Source of the DNA: Acidobacteriota bacterium
Lineage (GTDB): Bacteria > Acidobacteriota > UBA6911 > JACQSX01
Direction of reading: 5' to 3'
Length of the DNA stretch: 10,396 nt
NCBI GenBank assembly: GCA_016199665.1
Contig: JACQGG010000052.1
Span: 1-10,396 of the forward strand
Position 1 is the stretch's first letter, and every line of letters starts with the position of its first letter. A model generated the notes under the pieces. It searched no databases. It was not told the origin of the DNA and saw only the letters and a program-made list of their open reading frames with translations. The translations under genes were made by a program, and so were the position numbers. Positions 6,324-10,396 of the stretch are shown here, piece by piece.

Positions 6324-7508
6324 TCAGGGGTAGATGAGATATTTTTTTCTTATTTTCCAAAACTCACGCGTGCTGGCGTCGCAGACCTCCTGGAACTCCC
6401 GCAGGCTGCTTTGCGATTCTACCATCCGTCGAAGCCGGTCCGTTCCAAAGAGTATATCGATGGGAAGCTTGCGGCGCTCGTATTCGTAAGGCGGCTGCTT
6501 CCAGGAGAACTTCCGGGGATCTTCCGCCCAAAACGCAAGAAGCACGCCACAGCCGCAAATGAAAGGCTCAAACCCATTCCGGTTCATTACATGAATCTGG
6601 ACGCCTCCGCACAACCGACCTTTGTGTTTCTGGAAGGTGGGGATGAAGCTGGCGGGCCGAAAATAGACGCCCCGCATGCCAAATGCATTCAAGCGGCTGG
6701 CCAGTCTTTCCGGCTGCACCCACGGGGCGCCCACCAGTTCGAAGGGACGTGTCGTGCCGCGCCCCTCCGACAAATTCGTTCCTTCCAGCAGGCAAATGCC
6801 GGGATAAACAACGGCAGTATCCAGCGTGGGCATGTTGGGCGAAGGCGCGACCCAGGGCAAACCGGTCTCGTCAAACCACATGCGGCGTCGCCATCCTTGC
6901 ATGGGGACCACGGTCAGACGACACCCGATTCCCCGCTCGGCCTGAAAATAGCGGGCCAGTTCGCCCACCGTCATCCCATGCCGGTGCGGAAGCGGATGCA
7001 GTCCGACAAAGGACCGGTAGTCCTCTTCCAGCAGGTAGCCGCCAAGTCCGGCGCCGGTGAGGGGATTGGGGCGGTCGAGAACAATCATCTCCTTGCCCAG
7101 ATCCCGGCAAGCTTCCATGGCCAGAGCCAGCGTATAGATGAAGGTGTAATAGCGGGCGCCCACATCCTGAATGTCAAACACCAGGGCGTCCACGTCGCGC
7201 AGCATCTGCGCCGTCGGCTTTCGAGTCTTGCTGTAGAGGCTGTACGTGACCAGACCCGTCCGGCGATCCCGAAACGTCGGCCACTCGACCATGTTGTCCT
7301 GCGTCTCGCCCCGGATTCCATGCTGCGGCCCAAAGGCAGCCGACACGCTGCATTTTCGATGCCCAAAGAACAAGTCCAGCGCGTGGCGGTAGCGATGGTC
7401 GATGGAACTCTGATTGGCGATGATGCCCAGGCGCTTCCCTCTGAAGACAGATATACGGGAGAATGCCTCATCCAGGCCGGTTCGTACCCGCGGCCTCGGA
7501 AACCTCAC
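6324..7508 (-). CDS. namZ: NamZ-like exo-beta-N-acetylmuramidase (DUF1343, GH171)
   Basis: Homologue of NamZ, which removes MurNAc from the non-reducing ends of peptidoglycan fragments. The 394-residue protein covers the full DUF1343 length: ANQSS (31-35) and GPQHGIRGE (60-68) in the Rossmann-like half, FDIQDVGARYYTF (111-123), DRPNPLTGAG (145-154), PSPNMPTLDT (222-231) and EGTNLSEGRGTTRPFE (242-257) linking to the C-terminal half. Members usually have PEHG; here the Glu is Gln62 (codon CAG). There is no N-terminal hydrophobic segment or lipobox, so as annotated it stays in the cytoplasm, unlike secreted NamZ proteins. The GTG start overlaps the mqnA stop (GTGA) and is preceded by GAGG at 7517-7520, 8 bases away. 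MurNAc released by it could feed the AmgK- and MurU-like proteins of the same cluster. Family assignment is strong; activity of the Gln variant is unproven. Confidence 0.87.
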   Translation of the reverse strand: MRFPRPRVRTGLDEAFSRISVFRGKRLGIIANQSSIDHRYRHALDLFFGHRKCSVSAAFGPQHGIRGETQDNMVEWPTFRDRRTGLVTYSLYSKTRKPTAQMLRDVDALVFDIQDVGARYYTFIYTLALAMEACRDLGKEMIVLDRPNPLTGAGLGGYLLEEDYRSFVGLHPLPHRHGMTVGELARYFQAERGIGCRLTVVPMQGWRRRMWFDETGLPWVAPSPNMPTLDTAVVYPGICLLEGTNLSEGRGTTRPFELVGAPWVQPERLASRLNAFGMRGVYFRPASFIPTFQKHKGRLCGGVQIHVMNRNGFEPFICGCGVLLAFWAEDPRKFSWKQPPYEYERRKLPIDILFGTDRLRRMVESQSSLREFQEVCDASTREFWKIRKKYLIYP

Positions 7509-8317
7509 AGCGAAGACCTCGCCTTCCCGGCCACAAAACGAAGCGGGCGCACCAGCGGGATGTGCCCGTCGGCGGCCGCCATGCGGTAAAAAAGATCAAG
7601 TCCCTCCAGATTGTCGACGTCCAGGTCATAATTCAGCTTGTTTTCCAGGTAGTCGAGAATCAACGGGCGCGAAACCAAAACCTGGGAAATCGAGTAGTCG
7701 GCAATGTCATCGATGTGGCTCAGCCCGTCGGCCTTGCTCTCCACAAAGCACTGCAACCAGGGCTCCACATCGACACCGTCGCGCACCGCCCAGAAAGCGA
7801 AAACAAACGGCTTTCCAGTCAATTCCACCCATTGCTCCACCAGATCAAAAACAAAGTAGCGGTCTCGAGCCACAAGCAGCGCCCGGTTCCCGATGATCAA
7901 TGCGCTGTCATTGTCCCGGAGCATCTCTTCCAGATCCGGTCTGGTCGCGCGGTATTCGGGACGGATAAGAAATTTCCGCCGCAGCAGCAGCCGAACCAGC
8001 GCCGCCGAGGTGCGGCTGCTGGTATCCAGGGCGACGGTCCTGACCTCCTGAATCGGCTTGTTGCTGACAAACAACACGCTTTCCACCTGCTTCTTCGAAG
8101 CGATGGCCAGATCCGGGACGACCCTGAGCCCTTCGATCCGCTGGTATTCAATCGCCGGGATCAAACCGACGTCGGCGTCGCCCGAGGCAAGCCGCTCGGC
8201 GCAGCGGGACGGGGAGTCATACGAGATGTCAAACGCCCCGGCAAAGTTTCCACGCATGAAACCCCACTGCAGCGGAAACGCGTTGATAAAATCGATCAGG
8301 GACAGTCGCAGCTTCAT
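7505..8317 (-). CDS. mqnA: Chorismate dehydratase MqnA (futalosine menaquinone pathway)
   Basis: MqnA dehydrates chorismate to 3-[(1-carboxyvinyl)oxy]benzoate, the first committed step of the futalosine route to menaquinone. The 270-residue protein has the periplasmic-binding-protein-like MqnA fold: N-terminal LRLSLIDFINAFPLQWGF, then SYDSPSRCAERLASGDADVG (45-64) leading into LIPAIEYQRI, and DTSSRTSAALVRLLL in the ligand cleft. It has no signal peptide, fitting a cytosolic enzyme. The start is taken as ATG at 8315-8317 because family members begin at this beta strand; an in-frame ATG at 8413 would add 32 low-complexity residues and run into the divergent gene's promoter region. No good ribosome binding site precedes 8317. 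Its stop overlaps the namZ start. No other mqn genes are in the window. The related MqnD is less likely, given the GLIPAIEY-type motif. Confidence 0.88.
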   Translation of the reverse strand: MKLRLSLIDFINAFPLQWGFMRGNFAGAFDISYDSPSRCAERLASGDADVGLIPAIEYQRIEGLRVVPDLAIASKKQVESVLFVSNKPIQEVRTVALDTSSRTSAALVRLLLRRKFLIRPEYRATRPDLEEMLRDNDSALIIGNRALLVARDRYFVFDLVEQWVELTGKPFVFAFWAVRDGVDVEPWLQCFVESKADGLSHIDDIADYSISQVLVSRPLILDYLENKLNYDLDVDNLEGLDLFYRMAAADGHIPLVRPLRFVAGKARSSL

Positions 8318-8325
8318 GCGGCTTG

Positions 8326-8355
8326 AAGCTAACAGAAAGTCGCATGCTTTTTCAA
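8326..8355 (-). promoter_or_regulatory. Candidate promoter of the mqnA-led operon
   Basis: On the minus strand TTGAAA (8355-8350) resembles a -35 box with five of six matches, and TAGCTT (8331-8326) lies 18 bases downstream as a weak -10 with three of six. Transcription would begin only a few bases before the mqnA ATG, giving a near-leaderless mRNA, which agrees with the missing ribosome binding site. The weak -10 makes this tentative. Confidence 0.25.
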
Positions 8356-8358
8356 TTC

Positions 8359-8385
8359 GCGGACCAGACGCGTGCGGACCAGACG
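8359..8385. repeat. Perfect 12-base direct repeat in the divergent intergenic region
   Basis: GCGGACCAGACG occurs at 8359-8370 and again at 8374-8385, separated by CGT, a 15-base period; a degraded third copy (GGCCGGACG) follows at 8386. It lies in the middle of the 126 bases between the mqnA and transporter starts, just upstream of the candidate minus-strand -35 box. It may be a tandem operator for a regulator of one or both operons, or simply a small local duplication. Nothing else clear was seen in this region. Confidence 0.6.
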
Positions 8386-8443
8386 GGCCGGACGCTGCAT
8401 CTTTTCGTTCCATTCCCGGCGAAAAGTCCGTAGAGTAACGACA

Positions 8444-9868
8444 TTGAAGAAACTGCTATTGATTTCTGCCATCTGGCTGAGCGCGCTTCCCATATCTGCC
8501 GACGGGCTCGACGCGATTCGCAGGCGCGGAACGCTGCTCTGGGGCGTCGATGTGGAGGGAGGCGCTCCTTACGCCTTCCCGGAGCCGAACAACCCGACGG
8601 TCATCATCGGATTTGAAGTGGACATGGCCGAGGAAATAGCGCGCCGGCTTGGCCTCCAACAAAGGCCGGTGCAGACGCCGTGGGACGAAATTCCGCAGGC
8701 GCTGCGCCGCGGAGATTTCGACATTGCGCTCAACGGCATCGAGGTAACCGAGATCCGAAAGCAATTCATCAATTTCACGATCCCCTACTATTATTTCTCC
8801 GAATCGCTCATGGTGCGCGAGGCTGACAGGACGACATCTCGGCTGGAAGACTTGAAGGGTAAAAAAGTAGGGACACTGAAAGGCACGCTGGCCGACCAGA
8901 TCCTTCGGAGCATTCCGGAGATTCGCGTGGTCGCCTACGACGGACAGGTGGAGCCGTACCGGGACCTGACGCTGGGCCGCCTGGAAGGAGTCCTCCTGGA
9001 TGGCCCCATCGCCCGCTACTACGGAGAAACGATTCCGGGTCTTCGGTACGCCGCCAAGGGCATCGGCGCCGGGGAGTACGCCATCGGGGTGCGGAAGGAA
9101 GAGACACGGCTTCTGGCGGAACTGAATTCCATTCTTTCCGCCATGCAGTCAGACGGCGCCCTGACGCGCATCCTCAAGCGCTGGAAGCTGGATGAGGGCG
9201 CCGCCGGCATTGTGACCCGGCCTTACGCAGCCAGCATTTGGATCTACCTCCCGCTGCTGCTGCGGGCAGCCGGTATGACGCTCTTCCTCTCCATTGCTTC
9301 GATGGCAATCGCGATTGGGCTCGGAACCGCCTTGTGCCTGTGCAAGACCTATGGCCCTCGCACCGCGCGATACCTGGCTTCGAGCTACATCGAGTTGTTT
9401 CGCGGAACGCCGCTGCTGCTGCAGTTGCTGGTAATCTACTTCGGGCTGCCTGCCATTGGCATCAACCTCCCGGCCTGGCTGGCGGCCATCCTCGCTTTGG
9501 GGCTCAATTACGGGGCCTACGAAGCGGAAATATACCGGGGGGGAATCCACTCGGTGCCGAACGGCCAGATGGAAGCGGCGCTCTCACTGGGAATGCCGCA
9601 GTCAGCGGCGATCGCAAGAATCATTCTGCCCCAGGCGCTGCGAGTTTCGCTGCCCGCGACCACCAATGACTTCATTGCATTGTTCAAGGACTCTTCTCTC
9701 TGCTCGGTGATCGGCGTGGTAGAGCTCACCAAAGAGTTCAACATCCTGGCTGTTTCAACCTGGCGTATTCTGGAGCTGGGCATTCTGACCGGGGTGCTCT
9801 ATCTCGCCATGAGCTATCCGCTGGCTCTCCTGGCCCGAGGCCTGGAGCGGGCGTTGAGAAAACAGTGA
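8444..9868 (+). CDS. Polar amino acid ABC transporter, fused substrate-binding protein and permease
   Basis: Single polypeptide joining an extracytoplasmic amino-acid-binding domain (SBP_bac_3) to a HisM/GlnP-type permease, as in GlnPH-like importers. With TTG at 8444-8446 as start it has 474 residues: signal peptide 1-19 (KKLLLISAIWLSALPISA), binding domain about 20-255, permease about 265-472. In the binding domain VTEIRKQ (101-107) holds Arg105, the usual ligand carboxylate contact, and GVLLDGPIARYY (182-193) holds Asp186, the usual amino-group contact, so an alpha-amino acid is the likely substrate. In the permease, ELFRGTPLLLQLL (317-329) and the EAA loop EAALSLGMPQSAAIARIILP (377-396) are clear. 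GTG at 8372 in the same frame would put a long basic tail before the signal peptide and is less likely, but the ribosome binding site at 8444 is weak. The stop overlaps the ATPase start (GTGA). Exact amino acid is unknown. Confidence 0.9.
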   Translation: MKKLLLISAIWLSALPISADGLDAIRRRGTLLWGVDVEGGAPYAFPEPNNPTVIIGFEVDMAEEIARRLGLQQRPVQTPWDEIPQALRRGDFDIALNGIEVTEIRKQFINFTIPYYYFSESLMVREADRTTSRLEDLKGKKVGTLKGTLADQILRSIPEIRVVAYDGQVEPYRDLTLGRLEGVLLDGPIARYYGETIPGLRYAAKGIGAGEYAIGVRKEETRLLAELNSILSAMQSDGALTRILKRWKLDEGAAGIVTRPYAASIWIYLPLLLRAAGMTLFLSIASMAIAIGLGTALCLCKTYGPRTARYLASSYIELFRGTPLLLQLLVIYFGLPAIGINLPAWLAAILALGLNYGAYEAEIYRGGIHSVPNGQMEAALSLGMPQSAAIARIILPQALRVSLPATTNDFIALFKDSSLCSVIGVVELTKEFNILAVSTWRILELGILTGVLYLAMSYPLALLARGLERALRKQ

Positions 9869-10396
9869 TTCAAGTCAGAGGATTGATCCGAACTGCAGAG
9901 GGGCGGCCCATTCTCAATGGACTGGACGTGGAGATATCTCAAGGGGAGACGGTGGCCGTCGTCGGCCCGTCGGGCGCGGGAAAAAGCACATTCCTGCGAT
10001 GTCTCAACGGCCTGGATCCATTCCAGGCAGGGCGGGTGCGCATCGCCGGCCAGGAGCTGCTTCCCGAAAGTGCGGATGCCGCAAACCGGGCGGCGGCTCT
10101 TGGGGCGATTCGACGCCAGGTGGGAATGGTGTTCCAATCCTTCAATCTCTTCCCGCATCTGACTGTGATGGACAACCTCTGCCTCGCTCCGCAAAAGGTC
10201 CTCGGCAAACGGCGCACCGCCGCCGAGACGACGGCCCTGCAACTTCTGGAAGAAGTCAACCTGCACGGAGTGCAGAGCCGTTATCCACGCCAGCTTTCCG
10301 GAGGAGAGCAGCAGCGTGTGGCCATCGCGCGCGCGCTGGCCATGCAGCCCCAAGCGATCCTGTTTGACGAACCGACGTCCAGCCTCGATCCGGAGC
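9865..10396 (+). CDS. glnQ: Polar amino acid ABC transporter ATPase (GlnQ-like), 3' truncated by window
   Basis: ATP-hydrolysing subunit of the amino-acid importer encoded just upstream; it would sit on the cytoplasmic face and engage the EAA loop of the fused permease. The first 177 residues are present and reading continues past the window. Visible motifs: Walker A GPSGAGKST (34-42), Q-loop MVFQSFNLFPH (88-98), signature LSGGEQQRVAIARAL (144-158), Walker B AILFDE (164-169) and D-loop SSLD (172-175). The Q-loop and signature wording are those of the HisP/GlnQ family. The GTG start at 9865-9867 overlaps the permease stop by four bases, indicating translational coupling. A slightly long insertion (about 66-82) follows the first beta sheet and is within normal family variation. 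Only the C-terminal part, with the H-loop, is unseen. Confidence 0.95.
   Translation, partial: MIQVRGLIRTAEGRPILNGLDVEISQGETVAVVGPSGAGKSTFLRCLNGLDPFQAGRVRIAGQELLPESADAANRAAALGAIRRQVGMVFQSFNLFPHLTVMDNLCLAPQKVLGKRRTAAETTALQLLEEVNLHGVQSRYPRQLSGGEQQRVAIARALAMQPQAILFDEPTSSLDPE

Noticed and set aside
6411..7589. Long plus-strand open frame of 392 codons opposite the muramidase gene
   Set aside because: Antisense to a full-length DUF1343 protein with all family motifs; no domain or good start site of its own.
8372..8443. GTG at 8372 as the start of the transporter fusion
   Set aside because: It would place about 24 mostly basic residues before a normal signal peptide and would absorb the direct repeat and much of the divergent promoter region. 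TTG at 8444 gives a standard signal peptide.
9814..10353. Minus-strand open frame opposite the ABC ATPase
   Set aside because: Antisense to Walker A, signature and Walker B coding sequence; composition is that of a shadow frame.

Overview
The window is a GC-rich bacterial chromosomal segment that is almost entirely coding. It holds eight tightly packed genes on the minus strand (about 8317 down to 3) and a divergent ABC-transporter operon on the plus strand (8444 to the window edge). Futalosine-pathway MqnA, a GH171-type (DUF1343) muramidase, an AmgK-like sugar kinase, a solute-binding-protein/permease fusion and frequent GTG/TTG starts fit a Gram-negative bacterium, perhaps an acidobacterium. 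This placement is an inference from gene content; there is no rRNA or marker here that proves it. No mobile element, tRNA, rRNA or CRISPR array was seen.

Minus strand, in transcription order: chorismate dehydratase MqnA (8317-7505); a NamZ/DUF1343 exo-N-acetylmuramidase-like protein (7508-6324); a multi-pass O-antigen-ligase/polymerase-like protein with a C-terminal TPR tail (6230-4407); a macrodomain protein (4394-3876); a CYTH-domain phosphohydrolase or cyclase (3879-3304); a MurU-like sugar nucleotidyltransferase with a left-handed beta-helix tail (3307-2363); an AmgK-like aminoglycoside-phosphotransferase-fold kinase (2366-1350); and asparaginyl-tRNA synthetase (1295-3). Four junctions are 4-base stop/start overlaps (mqnA-namZ, macro-CYTH, CYTH-nucleotidyltransferase, nucleotidyltransferase-kinase), so much of the cluster is probably one translationally coupled operon. 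The only larger gaps are 93 bases before the ligase gene and 54 bases before asnS.

The main biological theme is peptidoglycan sugar salvage. NamZ-type enzymes release MurNAc from the non-reducing end of glycan chains, AmgK phosphorylates MurNAc/GlcNAc at C1, and MurU converts MurNAc-1-phosphate to UDP-MurNAc, bypassing de novo synthesis. All three homologues lie in this one cluster, with the envelope-glycan ligase/polymerase between them. Several departures from the textbook versions stand out: the NamZ homologue has no signal peptide and carries PQHG where PEHG is usual; the nucleotidyltransferase has Lys and Glu at the two positions that are normally metal-binding Asp, and has an extra beta-helix domain. 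Macro and CYTH domain proteins, which handle ADP-ribose-type and triphosphate substrates, are wired into the same coupled block.

Plus strand: a polar amino-acid ABC transporter consisting of a fused solute-binding protein and permease followed, with a GTGA overlap, by its ATPase, which is cut off by the window end. The 126-base divergent intergenic region contains a perfect 12-base direct repeat that is a candidate regulator site.
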